This document shows, in pieces, positions 25,376 to 34,530 of a stretch of DNA of 64,000 bases (positions are counted from its first letter, which is position 1; each line of letters opens with the position of its first letter). This stretch comes from Dokdonella_A sp044227025 (lineage in GTDB: Bacteria > Pseudomonadota > Gammaproteobacteria > Xanthomonadales > Rhodanobacteraceae), in contig NZ_JBGAFX010000003.1 of assembly GCF_044227025.1 (NCBI RefSeq), positions 248,001 to 312,000 on the forward strand, in the 5' to 3' direction. Position numbers and translations under genes: made by a program. Below the pieces are notes generated by a model. That model saw only the letters and a list, made by a program, of their open reading frames with translations, was not told where the DNA came from and searched no databases.

Positions 25376-26968
25376 TCAGGCGGCGGCCTTCTCCAGCGGC
25401 CGGACCTGCAATTTGAGGTCGAGCTGCTTGATCTGGTCGCGTTCCTGTTCGAGGTCGGCACGAGTCAGTGGGTGCTGCTCGAGCCAGCGACTGGGAAGCT
25501 CGAGGCGCAGGGCGCGATCTTCGGCATCGAGGCGCAGCGGAGGCAGTGGTTCGGTCGTGCGGGCGCGTTCGAGCAGGGCCGCCAGGCGCAGCAATGCGGT
25601 CACGCGGCGCACCGGCTGGCGCAGCCGTTCGGGCAGTGCGTCGATCGTTTCGCGGTCGGGCTTGCGCCGGTGCGAGCGGATGATCGCCGCGAGCGCCTGC
25701 TGACCCTGGCGGCTGAAGCCGGCGAGGTCGGAATTCGCGACGATGTAGGCGCCGTGGATGTGATGCAGGCTGTGTGCGATCGCCAGGCCGATCTCGTGGA
25801 TGTCGGCGGCCCAGCCGAGCAGGTCGCGCTCGAGGCTGCCAAGCTGCCAGGCGTCGGCGACCTGCTCGAACAGTTCCAGCGCGGCGTGGTGCACGCGCGC
25901 GGCCTGGCCTCGGTCGACCGCGTATCGCGACGCGAGTGCCGTGATGCTGGCGGCGCGTGGATCGCCGTGCATCGCGCGGCCGACCATGTCGTACAGCAAT
26001 CCCTCGCGCATCGCGGTTTCGCACACGCCCATGTGCTCGAGACGGAACATCGCGAACACCGTTTCGAGGATCGCGACGCCAGCGGCGATGATCGGCGTGC
26101 GATCTTCGGCGAGACCCGCCAGCCGCAGGTTTTCGACACTGCCGGCTTCGAGGATCGCGTCGCGCAAGCGCAGCAGCGACGAGGCGCTGATGCCTTGCTC
26201 GCTCCAGCCGTTCGCCTGTACCACGCTGCCGATCGCCTTGGCGGTGCCGGACGAGCCGATCGCCTCGCCCCAGCCGCGCGCGCGATAGTCCTCGGCAAAC
26301 TGTTGCAGCTCCACAGCAATCTCGGTCTGCGCCTGCTTCCAGCGCTTGGGCGTGAATTTGCCGTCGCCGAAGAAGCGCAGGGTGCTGGCGACGCAGCCAA
26401 CCTGGATGCTTTCGGTTTCGAGCGCGTCGAAGCCCTGGCCGATGATGAACTCGGTGCTGCCGCCGCCGATGTCGACGACCAGGCGACGCTGGGTCGACTC
26501 GGCGAGGTCGTGCGACACGCCGAGGTAGATCAGGCGTGCTTCCTCGCGGCCACTCACGATTTCGATCGGATGGCCGAGCGCGGTTTCGGCCGGCAGCAGG
26601 AACGCCTGCGGATTGGCGAGGCGGCGCACGGTATTGGTGGCGACCGCGCGCACCCGCTCGTGCGGCAGCGCGCGCAGGCGCTGACCGAAGCGCGCGAGGC
26701 AGGTGAGGGCACGCTCGCGGTGCGCCGCGTCGAGACTGCCGTTCGCACCCAGTCCCATCGCCATGCGCACGCTGTCGCGCAGTCGGTCGATCAGGCGCAG
26801 TCCACCGTGCTCGTAGCGCGCGACGACGAGGTGGAAGCTGTTGGAGCCGAGATCGACTGCCGCTAGCAGCTCGCCATCACGCAGTTGGGCAGGCGCGTCC
26901 TTCACGTCGTCGGCTCGCTCGCTGGGTTCGTCGATTGTCGCACATTGCAGATCGGCTTCAGCGGGCAA
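25376..26968 (-). CDS. ppx: Exopolyphosphatase (Ppx/GppA family)
   Basis: A 530-residue cytoplasmic enzyme that removes terminal phosphates from polyphosphate or acts on pppGpp. LLAAVDLGSNSFHLVVARYE and the following SVRMAMGLG form the ASKHA ATPase-like phosphate loop, VVDIGGGSTEFIIGQG is the second loop, and GSSGTAKAIGSV the third. The C-terminal half has the HD-like helical region with HEIGLAIAHSLHHIHGAYIV. Length is in the range of proteobacterial Ppx. It is the last gene of the phosphate block, 77 bp behind ppk. Ppx and GppA are hard to separate by sequence; the ppk neighbour favours Ppx. Confidence 0.92.
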   Translation of the reverse strand: MPAEADLQCATIDEPSERADDVKDAPAQLRDGELLAAVDLGSNSFHLVVARYEHGGLRLIDRLRDSVRMAMGLGANGSLDAAHRERALTCLARFGQRLRALPHERVRAVATNTVRRLANPQAFLLPAETALGHPIEIVSGREEARLIYLGVSHDLAESTQRRLVVDIGGGSTEFIIGQGFDALETESIQVGCVASTLRFFGDGKFTPKRWKQAQTEIAVELQQFAEDYRARGWGEAIGSSGTAKAIGSVVQANGWSEQGISASSLLRLRDAILEAGSVENLRLAGLAEDRTPIIAAGVAILETVFAMFRLEHMGVCETAMREGLLYDMVGRAMHGDPRAASITALASRYAVDRGQAARVHHAALELFEQVADAWQLGSLERDLLGWAADIHEIGLAIAHSLHHIHGAYIVANSDLAGFSRQGQQALAAIIRSHRRKPDRETIDALPERLRQPVRRVTALLRLAALLERARTTEPLPPLRLDAEDRALRLELPSRWLEQHPLTRADLEQERDQIKQLDLKLQVRPLEKAAA

Positions 26969-27045
26969 CCGGGCGCGCCGCGTTCGAATCCCTGGGGCCC
27001 CCGTTCGCCCTCAACGCAGGCCGGTGGCACGAACGGATGTCGGCA

Positions 27046-29124
27046 TTACGAAGCGAACTTCGCGAGCAGTGAAGCCTGTGCCGAATGCGGCGGGTCGGAA
27101 CCCGGCAGAAGTCGCTGGTAGGTGCCGTCCGGCTGCAACTGCCAGGCCTGCGTGTTGTCGGCGAGGTAGGTCGTGAGGGATTCGTCGCAAACGCGCTGGG
27201 CCAGCTGGGGGTCGCGGATCGGGAAGCAGGTCTCGATCCGTCGCAGCAGGTTGCGTTCCATCCAGTCCGCACTCGAGCAATACACTTCCGGGGTTGCGTC
27301 GTTCTGGAACCAGTACACGCGGCTGTGTTCGAGGAAACGCCCGACGATCGAGCGAACGCGGATGTTGTCGGACACGCCCGGAATGCCCGGACGCAACGCG
27401 CACGCGCCGCGCACGATCAAGTCGATCTGCACGCCGGCCTGCGATGCGCGATACAGCACCTCGACGACCTGTTCCTCGTTCAACGCGTTCATCTTCGCGA
27501 TGATGCGCGCGGGCTTGCCGGCTTGCGCATGCACGATCTCGCGCTCGATCTTTTCCTTCAGTCCCTTGTGCAGGGTGAACGGCGAATGCAGCAGGCATTT
27601 CAGCTTGATGATGGGGCCGAGGCCGGACAGCTGCAGGAACAGCAGGTGGGCGTCCTCGCCGATGTCCGGGTTCGCGGTCATCAGGCCGAAGTCGGTGTAG
27701 ATGCGCGAGGTGATCTGGTGATAGTTGCCCGTCGACAGGTGCGCGTAGCGGCGCAGCGCGCCCTGTTCGCGGCGCACGATCAACAGCATCTTCGCGTGGG
27801 TCTTGTAGCCGACCACGCCGTACACGACCTGCACGCCGGCTTCCTGCAGGCGATTGGCGAGGCGCAGATTCGCCTCCTCGTCGAAGCGCGCGCGCAGTTC
27901 GACCACCACCGTAACGTCCTTGCCCTGGCGCGCCGCCTCGATCAGGTGATCGACCAGCGGCGAATCGTTGCCGACGCGATAGAGGGTCTGCTTGATCGCC
28001 AGCACGTCCGGATCGACGCTCGCCTGGCGCACCAGTTCGATCACCGCGCCGAACGATTCGAACGGATGATGCAGCAGGATGTCGCGTTCGCGGATCGCGT
28101 CGAACAGGCTGCCTTCGTCGATGACGACCGGCAGCAGGCGCGGCGTGAAGGCGGGGAACTTCAGGTCGGGCCGATCGATCTGGTCGTACACCACATTCGC
28201 GCGGCTCACGTTGACCGGGCCTTCGCAGCGGTATACCTCCGAGTCGGTCAACTCGAAGTTCTGCACGAGCATTCCGGCGATCGCCTTCGGACAGTTGTCG
28301 GCGACCTCCAGGCGCACCGGCCGCGCGAAGCCGCGACCCTTGAGTTCGTCGCGCAGCGCGAGCGCGATGTTCTGCACGTCGTCCTCGTCGACCACGAGTT
28401 CGCTGTTGCGGGTGACGCGGAACTGGTACGAGCCCTTGACCTGCATGCCCGGGAACAGTTCGTCCATGAACTCGTGCAGGATGCTGGACAGGAACACGAA
28501 GTCGTACGGCGATTCCGACACCTCGGCCGGCAGGCGGATCAGGCGTGGCAGGGAACGCGGCGCGCGCACCAGCGCCATGTGGCCTTCGCGACCGAACGCG
28601 TCGCGTCCCTTCAGTACGACTGCAAGGTTCAGGCTCTTGTTGAGGATGCGCGGGAACGGATGCGCCGGATCGAGTCCGAGCGGCGACAGCACCGGCAGGA
28701 TCTCGTTGCGGAAGTAGCCCTGCAGCCAGCGGCGCTGCTTGACGGTCCAGCTGTCGCGTTTGGAGAAGCGGATGCCTTCCGCGTCGAGCGCGGGCAGCAG
28801 AACCGCGTTCCAGAAGTCGTACTGCGCCTTGACCAGCACCAGCGCGCGTTCGCGGATCAGGCCGAGCACTTCGCCCGGCGGCATCGCATCCGGTCCTGCG
28901 CGCAATTCGCTGAGGTTGACCTGCTCGCGCAGCACGGCGACGCGCACTTCGAAGAATTCGTCGAGATTGGTGCACGAGATGCACAGGTAGCGCATGCGTT
29001 CGAGCAGCGGCACGCGCGGGTCCTGTGCCTGCGCGAGTACGCGGAAATTGAATTCGAGCTGGGCCAGCTCGCGATTCAGGTAGAGACTCGGGTCGCGCAG
29101 GTCCTGCGGTACTTCACGGTTCAT
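27046..29124 (-). CDS. ppk1: Polyphosphate kinase 1
   Basis: A 692-residue membrane-associated enzyme that makes long-chain polyphosphate from ATP. The N-terminus SLYLNRELAQLEFNFRVLAQ is the standard PPK1 start, with RYLCISCTNLDEFFEVR next. The two catalytic histidines are in the phospholipase D-like region, YKTHAKMLLIVRREQGALRR being the first and FLEHSRVYWFQ the second. The final part, ADNTQAWQLQPDGTY, is also typical. It starts 24 bp after the PstS-like gene and is followed by ppx, so polyphosphate synthesis and degradation are encoded together under the phosphate-sensing genes. Confidence 0.97.
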   Translation of the reverse strand: MNREVPQDLRDPSLYLNRELAQLEFNFRVLAQAQDPRVPLLERMRYLCISCTNLDEFFEVRVAVLREQVNLSELRAGPDAMPPGEVLGLIRERALVLVKAQYDFWNAVLLPALDAEGIRFSKRDSWTVKQRRWLQGYFRNEILPVLSPLGLDPAHPFPRILNKSLNLAVVLKGRDAFGREGHMALVRAPRSLPRLIRLPAEVSESPYDFVFLSSILHEFMDELFPGMQVKGSYQFRVTRNSELVVDEDDVQNIALALRDELKGRGFARPVRLEVADNCPKAIAGMLVQNFELTDSEVYRCEGPVNVSRANVVYDQIDRPDLKFPAFTPRLLPVVIDEGSLFDAIRERDILLHHPFESFGAVIELVRQASVDPDVLAIKQTLYRVGNDSPLVDHLIEAARQGKDVTVVVELRARFDEEANLRLANRLQEAGVQVVYGVVGYKTHAKMLLIVRREQGALRRYAHLSTGNYHQITSRIYTDFGLMTANPDIGEDAHLLFLQLSGLGPIIKLKCLLHSPFTLHKGLKEKIEREIVHAQAGKPARIIAKMNALNEEQVVEVLYRASQAGVQIDLIVRGACALRPGIPGVSDNIRVRSIVGRFLEHSRVYWFQNDATPEVYCSSADWMERNLLRRIETCFPIRDPQLAQRVCDESLTTYLADNTQAWQLQPDGTYQRLLPGSDPPHSAQASLLAKFAS

Positions 29125-29148
29125 GGCGGCAAGTCCATCCGGTGACGC

Positions 29149-30081
29149 TCACGGCAGCGAGGCGCGTTGTTCGCGCACTTCGTCCGCTTCCAGGGGTAAG
29201 AAACCTTCGTGACGCAAAAGCTGCTGCCCCTCGTCCGACAGGATGTAGGCAATGAACGCGCGTGGCAATGGCGCGAGCGGTTGTTGCGGGCGCTGGTTGA
29301 CGTAGACATGGATCGCGCGCGCGAGCGGATAGCGTCCCGAGGCGACGGTTTGTGCATCCGGCGTAGTGGCGGCATCCGCTGCGTCGCGCGCGACCGCCAG
29401 TGTCTTGACCAGGCCATTGACGTAGCCGAGGCCGGCGTAGCCGATCGCCTCGGGATTGCGCGCGACGGTCGCTACGACGGCACCGTTGCCAGGCCATGCG
29501 ATGACCTCGGCGCGGTAGCGGCCGCCGCAGAGTGCGGTCTCGCGGAAGAGTTCATGCGTGCCGGAACCGCTGTCGCGACCGGTCGCGAGTATCGGCGACT
29601 GCAATGCCGGCGCGCGGATCGAAGCATCGAGTTCGCCCCAGCGATGGATCGGTCGTACGCCACCGCAGCTGCGCGTCGACGAATAGATCGCATCGATCTC
29701 GGCCAGGGTGATGCGCGCGCGCGGATTGTCCGGATGCACGAACACCGCGATCGCGTCATGCGCGACCACGAAACCGGTTGGCTCGTAGCCGAAGCGTTCG
29801 CGAAAGGCGGCTTGCTCGCTCGCATTCATCGGTCGACTCATGGGGCCGAGATCGGCGGCGCCTTCGATCAGCGCGATCGGCGCACTCGCCGAACCACTGC
29901 CCTGCACCTGGATGCGCGCTGCGGGATGGCTTGCCTGGAACCCGGCTGCCCAATGCGTCATCAGCGCGCTCGCCGTGTCGGAGCCGACACTGGTGAGCGT
30001 GCCGCCGATGGAGTCGACGGCGCTTGCCGCGTTTGTCGTCAGCGCAAGCGCAAGGCACAACGCATGCATCGCGATGCTCAT
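29149..30081 (-). CDS. PstS-like periplasmic phosphate-binding protein
   Basis: A 310-residue exported substrate-binding protein. It has a Sec signal (MSIAMHALCLALALTTNAASA) and the PstS phosphate-loop features: GSDTASALMTHWAAGFQ, VQGSGSASAPIALIEGAADL, and RDSGSGTHELFRETAL (the T/S-rich ligand loop). No lipobox. No pstCAB genes follow in this window, so it is an orphan binding protein inside the phoBR-ppk block, possibly sensing or scavenging phosphate for PhoR, or serving a transporter encoded elsewhere. Its start overlaps the phoR stop by 4 bp. Confidence 0.88.
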   Translation of the reverse strand: MSIAMHALCLALALTTNAASAVDSIGGTLTSVGSDTASALMTHWAAGFQASHPAARIQVQGSGSASAPIALIEGAADLGPMSRPMNASEQAAFRERFGYEPTGFVVAHDAIAVFVHPDNPRARITLAEIDAIYSSTRSCGGVRPIHRWGELDASIRAPALQSPILATGRDSGSGTHELFRETALCGGRYRAEVIAWPGNGAVVATVARNPEAIGYAGLGYVNGLVKTLAVARDAADAATTPDAQTVASGRYPLARAIHVYVNQRPQQPLAPLPRAFIAYILSDEGQQLLRHEGFLPLEADEVREQRASLP

Positions 30082-31391
30082 GGCGCTTCCGCGAGCGCGA
30101 GTGGTTCAAGCAGGCGCTCGGCGCCGAACACGCAGGCGAAGGTGCTGCCGACGCCGGGTTCACTTCGGATTTCCAGACGCGCCTGGTGCAGTTGCAGGAC
30201 GTGCTTGACGATCGAGAGACCGAGCCCGGTACCGCCGCTCTCGCGCGAGCGGCTGGTCGAGACGCGGTAGAAGCGCTCGGTCAGGCGCGGCAGATGCTGC
30301 GCCGGAATGCCCTGGCCGGTATCGCTGACGGAGAGGCGTGCGCCGACGCCGTCACTCTCCCAGCGCACCGTGATGCGCCCGCCCGCCGGCGTGTAGCGCA
30401 CCGCGTTGCTGACCAGGTTCGAGAACGCGCTATGCAGTTCCTTCGACGATCCGAGCAGGTCATGGCGGTCGTCGATCCCGGTTGTCACTTCATGCGCGCC
30501 CTGGCTCAAGGCCGCGGCTTCGCGGCGCAAGGCTTCGAGCAGCGGGCGCATGCTGATTCGTTCCTGCGGCAGGTCGCTGCGCGCTTCCAGCCGCGAGAGC
30601 GTCAGCAGGTCCTCGACGATCTGTGTCATGCGTCGCGATTGATTGCGCAGCTCATGCAGGATCGGCTCGTATTCCGGCACCTGTTCCGGTTCGATCATGT
30701 CGAGGTAGCCGTGCACGACGGTCAGCGGCGTGCGCAGTTCATGCGAGACGTTCGCGACGAAATCCCGCCGCACTTGCTCCAGCCGCATCAGCTGGCTGAC
30801 GTCGCGCGCCACCAGCAGCGCGCGATCGTCGGTGTAGCGGATCAGGCGGAGGCTGAGGCGCAAGTCCTCGCTGACTGGCGAAGGCAGGTCGACCAGCGGC
30901 TCGTCGCCCTCACGCAGCAGCCATTCGCCGAAGCGTGGCGAGCGCACCAGATTCGGCAGGTGCGCGCCAAGGTCCTGCGGATACTTGAGGCCGAGCAGTT
31001 GGACGGTCGCGGCATTGAACCACTGGATGCGCTGTTCGCGGTCGAGCGCGACGACTGCATCGGGGAGTGCCGCGGCGGCGTCGCGAAACGAACGCAACAG
31101 GCGCAGCATGCGTCGCTTGTCGCCGACTGCGGCGATCTGGCGCTTGCGCGTCGTGTTCTGCACTTCGTCCCAGATGCCGCTGCCGTCGGCGGGCGGGATC
31201 TGTCGCCGGCTGGCGAGCAGGCGCGAATAGCGCGCCAGCCGCCACGCGCCATGCGCGAGTGTGGCAAGCAGGGCGGCGAGCAGGCACGCGAACAGTGCGT
31301 GGGTCAGCATGCCGACGGCCATCGCGAGCAGCAGCAGCACCGCGAGGCGCCAGCCGCTCGAACGCCAGGCGCGGCCTAGGCGGTGTGGCAC
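30078..31391 (-). CDS. phoR: Phosphate regulon sensor histidine kinase
   Basis: A 437-residue inner-membrane sensor kinase. One or two N-terminal helices (AVLLLLAMAVGMLTHALFAC...) with a very short loop match PhoR, which has almost no periplasmic domain. A PAS domain follows (residues about 95-190, ALPDAVVALDREQRIQWFNA). The H-box is FVANVSHELRTPLTVV with phospho-acceptor His217. N-box FSNLVSNAVRYTPAGG, G1 SVSDTGQGIPAQHL and G2 GGTGLGLSIVKHV complete the ATPase domain. Under phosphate starvation it would phosphorylate PhoB, encoded 33 bp upstream. Confidence 0.95.
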   Translation of the reverse strand: MPHRLGRAWRSSGWRLAVLLLLAMAVGMLTHALFACLLAALLATLAHGAWRLARYSRLLASRRQIPPADGSGIWDEVQNTTRKRQIAAVGDKRRMLRLLRSFRDAAAALPDAVVALDREQRIQWFNAATVQLLGLKYPQDLGAHLPNLVRSPRFGEWLLREGDEPLVDLPSPVSEDLRLSLRLIRYTDDRALLVARDVSQLMRLEQVRRDFVANVSHELRTPLTVVHGYLDMIEPEQVPEYEPILHELRNQSRRMTQIVEDLLTLSRLEARSDLPQERISMRPLLEALRREAAALSQGAHEVTTGIDDRHDLLGSSKELHSAFSNLVSNAVRYTPAGGRITVRWESDGVGARLSVSDTGQGIPAQHLPRLTERFYRVSTSRSRESGGTGLGLSIVKHVLQLHQARLEIRSEPGVGSTFACVFGAERLLEPLALAEAP

Positions 31392-31424
31392 GAGGGCATG
31401 GCCGGGTTGCGCATCGGAGCCGGG

Positions 31425-32114
31425 TTAGATGCTGGTCGAGAAACGATAGCCGGCACCACGCACGGTCTGCACGAGATCATCCTTGGCGAACGGTTCGAGG
31501 GTCTTGCGCAGGCGCCTGATATGCACGTCGACGGTGCGCTCTTCGACGTAGACGCCGCCGCCCCAGACATGATCGAGCAACTGGCTGCGCGTGTAGACGC
31601 GCTCGGCATGGGTCATGAAGAAATGCAGCAGGCGGTATTCGGTCGGTCCGATATGCACCGGCTGGTCCCCGCAGAATACGCGGTGTGCTGCGCTGTCTAT
31701 GCGCAGGCCGCCGAGCTCGACCACGCCTTCGGCGTCCTCGCCATGGGTGCGACGCATGACCGCGCGGATGCGCGCAAGCAGTTCGCGTGTCGAGAACGGT
31801 TTGACCACGTAGTCGTCGACGCCGGCATCCAGGCCGCCGACGCGGTCGGTTTCCTCGCCGCGCGCGGTCAGCATGATGATCGGCACTTCGCGCGTGAGTT
31901 CGTCCTTGCGCAGGCGTCGCGCGAGGTCGATGCCGCTCATGCCGGGCAGCATCCAGTCGAGCAGGATGAGGTCGGGCACGCGCTCGCCGATCGCGCTCTG
32001 CGCCGCGCGTGCGTCTGGGGCGTGCATCGCTTCCATGCCGGCCTTGCGCAGGGCGAAGGCGACCATGTCGCGGATCGCGGTTTCGTCTTCTACGATCAGA
32101 ATGTGCTTTTGCAT
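31425..32114 (-). CDS. phoB: Phosphate regulon response regulator
   Basis: A 229-residue OmpR/PhoB-type regulator. Receiver domain: acidic pair near E9-D10, phosphorylation site Asp53 in LLDWMLPGMSG, Thr83 and Lys105 (KPFS). The DNA-binding winged helix starts near residue 130 and shows GPTEYRLLHFFMTHAERVYT and EERTVDVHIRRLRKTLEPF. Phosphorylated PhoB activates the Pho regulon by binding 18-bp pho boxes. It is the first gene of the phosphate block; a 234-bp gap separates it from the BepA-like gene upstream. Confidence 0.96.
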   Translation of the reverse strand: MQKHILIVEDETAIRDMVAFALRKAGMEAMHAPDARAAQSAIGERVPDLILLDWMLPGMSGIDLARRLRKDELTREVPIIMLTARGEETDRVGGLDAGVDDYVVKPFSTRELLARIRAVMRRTHGEDAEGVVELGGLRIDSAAHRVFCGDQPVHIGPTEYRLLHFFMTHAERVYTRSQLLDHVWGGGVYVEERTVDVHIRRLRKTLEPFAKDDLVQTVRGAGYRFSTSI

Positions 32115-32147
32115 GGGGCATCCGCGCAGCGCGGTCGGGCGCGCTTC

Positions 32148-32157
32148 ATGACGTCAT
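32148..32157. promoter_or_regulatory. ATGACGTCAT palindrome in the phoB leader
   Basis: A perfect 10-bp palindrome 34-43 bp upstream of the phoB start, in a region with several TGTCAT/ATGAC words (32155-32190, read leftward as TGTCATCGCCACGTAACAATGAC). It could be an operator for a dimeric regulator or part of a diverged pho box. The fit to the CTGTCATAAATCTGTCA consensus is too poor to call a pho box. Otherwise I see nothing in 32115-32348. Confidence 0.3.
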
Positions 32158-32348
32158 CATTGCAACCGGTCATTGTTACGTGGCGATGACATGGGCGGTG
32201 AGCACTCGGCACGGCGGCAGGTGGTCGGCGTGCCTCGACCTCGTCTCGCTGCTGCCACAGTCCATGAAATGCATGGTACATCAAAGAGATGCCCGCATCC
32301 TCGTGCCGCCGACGGTGTCCCGCGCGGCGCCAGCGTAATTGTGACAAT

Positions 32349-34064
32349 TCAGCGCGCCGTGCAGCAGGACAAGCTGAGCGAACCCGGCTCTCCGGGCGAG
32401 GAACGCTTGCGCAGCGCGAGTACCGCCGGGGTGAGCGAAGTGATGCGCGAGTCGATGCGACTGCGCTGGTAGTAGCTCAGGTTCGGCTGCTTGGCCAGCG
32501 CCTTGAGCTGGTTCAGTGCATCCTCGGCGTGTCCGGTGAGCCAGGCCGCTTCGGCGTACGCTTCCGCCGCGCGCACCTTGTCGCCGGCGAGTTCGTTCGC
32601 ACGCGCGAAAGTTCGTTGCAGTTCGGGGTCGTCCGCATGCCGCTGGACCAGGGTGCGCAGCAAGTCGACGGCGCTGCGGGCGCTGGTTGCGTCCGCGCGG
32701 GCGATCAACGCGTCGCTGTAGTTGAGCGCGACTGCTCGATTGCCGGGGAATTCGGTCGCAAGTCGGGCGTAGGATGCAAGCGCCTCGGCCTTGCTGCCGG
32801 CTTGTTCCTGCGCATGCGCAAGCGCGAGTCGCAGCACCAACGAAGCGGGTTCGCGTGCCACCAGCCTTCCGAGTTCGGCCACCGCGGCCGCCGCGTCGCG
32901 CGTGTTCACCAGCGCAAGGGCGTAGCCGTAGCGGTTTGCGACCGTATCGAACGCAGGGTCGTCGCGCAGGTTGTCGGCATAGTAGGCGCGGATTGTCGTT
33001 TGCGACTTCGCGATCAGTACGCGGGTACGCTCGCGCATCAGTTCGAAATAGCCTTGCGCCGGTTTGCCGCGTGGTGCGCAGGTGGCGATGGTGACTTGTG
33101 GCAGTGCATTGCCGTGGCCGACCGGGTCGACGTGCAGCGTCGTCGCATTGCTCGCCGCGGCGGCGGCCGCTGCGTCCGGCGTGGAGGTTTCCCCGGATGC
33201 GCCGCGCCGCGCCGGCAGGCTGAGGTCGAGCGGTCCGTGGCCGATGCGTTCGTCGCTGCGCAGCGGTGTCGGCGTCGGGCAGCCGAGTTGCTCCGCGCGG
33301 GCTTTCGCATCGGCGATGCGCTTGGTATCGAGCGGGTGGTCGAGCAGGAATTCCGGGATGTCGACCCCGTTGACGCGCATGACCTTCTGCAGCGCCTGGA
33401 AAGCGCCGGCCATCGCGAGTGGATCGAAGCCGGCGCGCGCTAGAGTCTGGATGCCGACGCGGTCTGCTTCGGCTTCGTCGCCACGCGTGAAATTGATCTG
33501 GCGCTGCTGGATCAGCGAGGTGCCGGTCATCATCGCGGCGGCCGCGGTGTCGTCATTGCGATGCGCGCTGGCGAGGATCACCCCGAGCATGCCGAGCATG
33601 ATCGGGATCGACATCTTCTTCTGGTCCTCGAACGCCCGCAGGATGTGCTGCTGTTCGACATGCGAGATCTCGTGGGCGAGCACCCCTGCGAGCTCATCCT
33701 CGGTCTGCATCGCGGTGATCAGGCCGGCGTTTGCCGCGACGAAACCGCCAGGGGCGGCAAACGCGTTGATCTGCTCGTCGCGGACGATGAAAAAGTAGAA
33801 CCCTGAATCGGGATGGTCGCTGCTCGCGACCAGCCGAAAGCCGAGCGCGTTGATGTAGTCGCTGAGCAGCGGATCGTCCACGACGAGCTCGTAGGCGCGC
33901 ATCTCCTGCAGCATGCCGGCGCCATATTCCCGTAGCTCCTGCGGAGTGGCGAGGCTGGCGGCGGAACTGCCGATGTCGGGCAGTCGGACGTCCGGATCGC
34001 GCGCAGCAGCCAGCACGCTGACGCAGGCGATGGTGAGGGCGCTGGCGAGGCGGGAGAAACGCAT
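32349..34064 (-). CDS. bepA: Periplasmic M48 metalloprotease/chaperone with TPR domain, BepA-like
   Basis: A 571-residue exported protein that in E. coli assists LptD and BAM assembly and degrades stalled substrates. The signal peptide is MRFSRLASALTIACVSVLAAA. The M48 domain has HEISH at 131-135 and the third ligand in FTRGDEAEADRVGIQTLARA. The C-terminal half is a set of TPR helices (SLVLRLALAHAQEQAGSKAE and following), interrupted by a low-complexity insert near 300 (DAAAAAAASNATT). E. coli BepA has about 490 residues, so this is longer because of the insert. Earlier start codons before 34064 lack signal-like features. Confidence 0.87.
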   Translation of the reverse strand: MRFSRLASALTIACVSVLAAARDPDVRLPDIGSSAASLATPQELREYGAGMLQEMRAYELVVDDPLLSDYINALGFRLVASSDHPDSGFYFFIVRDEQINAFAAPGGFVAANAGLITAMQTEDELAGVLAHEISHVEQQHILRAFEDQKKMSIPIMLGMLGVILASAHRNDDTAAAAMMTGTSLIQQRQINFTRGDEAEADRVGIQTLARAGFDPLAMAGAFQALQKVMRVNGVDIPEFLLDHPLDTKRIADAKARAEQLGCPTPTPLRSDERIGHGPLDLSLPARRGASGETSTPDAAAAAAASNATTLHVDPVGHGNALPQVTIATCAPRGKPAQGYFELMRERTRVLIAKSQTTIRAYYADNLRDDPAFDTVANRYGYALALVNTRDAAAAVAELGRLVAREPASLVLRLALAHAQEQAGSKAEALASYARLATEFPGNRAVALNYSDALIARADATSARSAVDLLRTLVQRHADDPELQRTFARANELAGDKVRAAEAYAEAAWLTGHAEDALNQLKALAKQPNLSYYQRSRIDSRITSLTPAVLALRKRSSPGEPGSLSLSCCTAR

Positions 34065-34266
34065 GGCAAACGGTACCGCGCGATGACCTGACTTCGACCA
34101 CAGTAGCGCGCGCATGTTCCCGTCGCCAGCACCGGACCCGCGACGGCCAAGGAATGGCTCAGCAGGGATTCATTCCATGGCGGTCCTGCGGCCCATCTTG
34201 GGCCCATCTTGCAACGCGCAGCGGTCCGCCCCAATCTTGCGCGGTGTCGTCCAGCCGGGTTGCCCG

Positions 34267-34530
34267 ATGAACCGCGTCGAGATCTACACCACCGCGATCT
34301 GTCCGTATTGCGTGTCGGCCAAGCAATTCCTGAAGCAGAAGGGTCTCGCGTTCGAGGAGGTGCGCGTGGACATCGATCCGGCGCGTCGCGAGGAGATGCT
34401 GGCGCGCAGCGCCGGACGTCGCACGGTGCCGCAGATTTTCGTGAATGGCGCGCATGTCGGGGGGTTCGACGATCTCGTCGGCGCAGAACGTTCCGGACGT
34501 CTGCGCGAATTGATGGAGGCCCAGGCATGA
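34267..34530 (+). CDS. grxC: Glutaredoxin 3
   Basis: An 87-residue cytoplasmic dithiol glutaredoxin. Active site CPYC at 12-15, the cis-proline TVPQIF, and the glutathione-binding GGFDDL are all in place. It reduces disulfides and mixed disulfides using glutathione. The 34267 ATG gives the compact form; a longer frame from 34114 adds unrelated residues. It overlaps the next gene by 4 bp (ATGA), so a carboxymuconolactone decarboxylase-like redox protein is made from the same message. Confidence 0.95.
   Translation: MNRVEIYTTAICPYCVSAKQFLKQKGLAFEEVRVDIDPARREEMLARSAGRRTVPQIFVNGAHVGGFDDLVGAERSGRLRELMEAQA

Noticed and set aside
29149..30081. Calling this gene pstS as part of a Pst transporter operon
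   Set aside because: No pstC, pstA or pstB follows; ppk and ppx do. Described as PstS-like instead.
32148..32200. Pho box upstream of phoB
   Set aside because: TGTCAT-like words are present but the spacing and the second half-site do not fit two CTGTCAT repeats 11 bp apart well enough.
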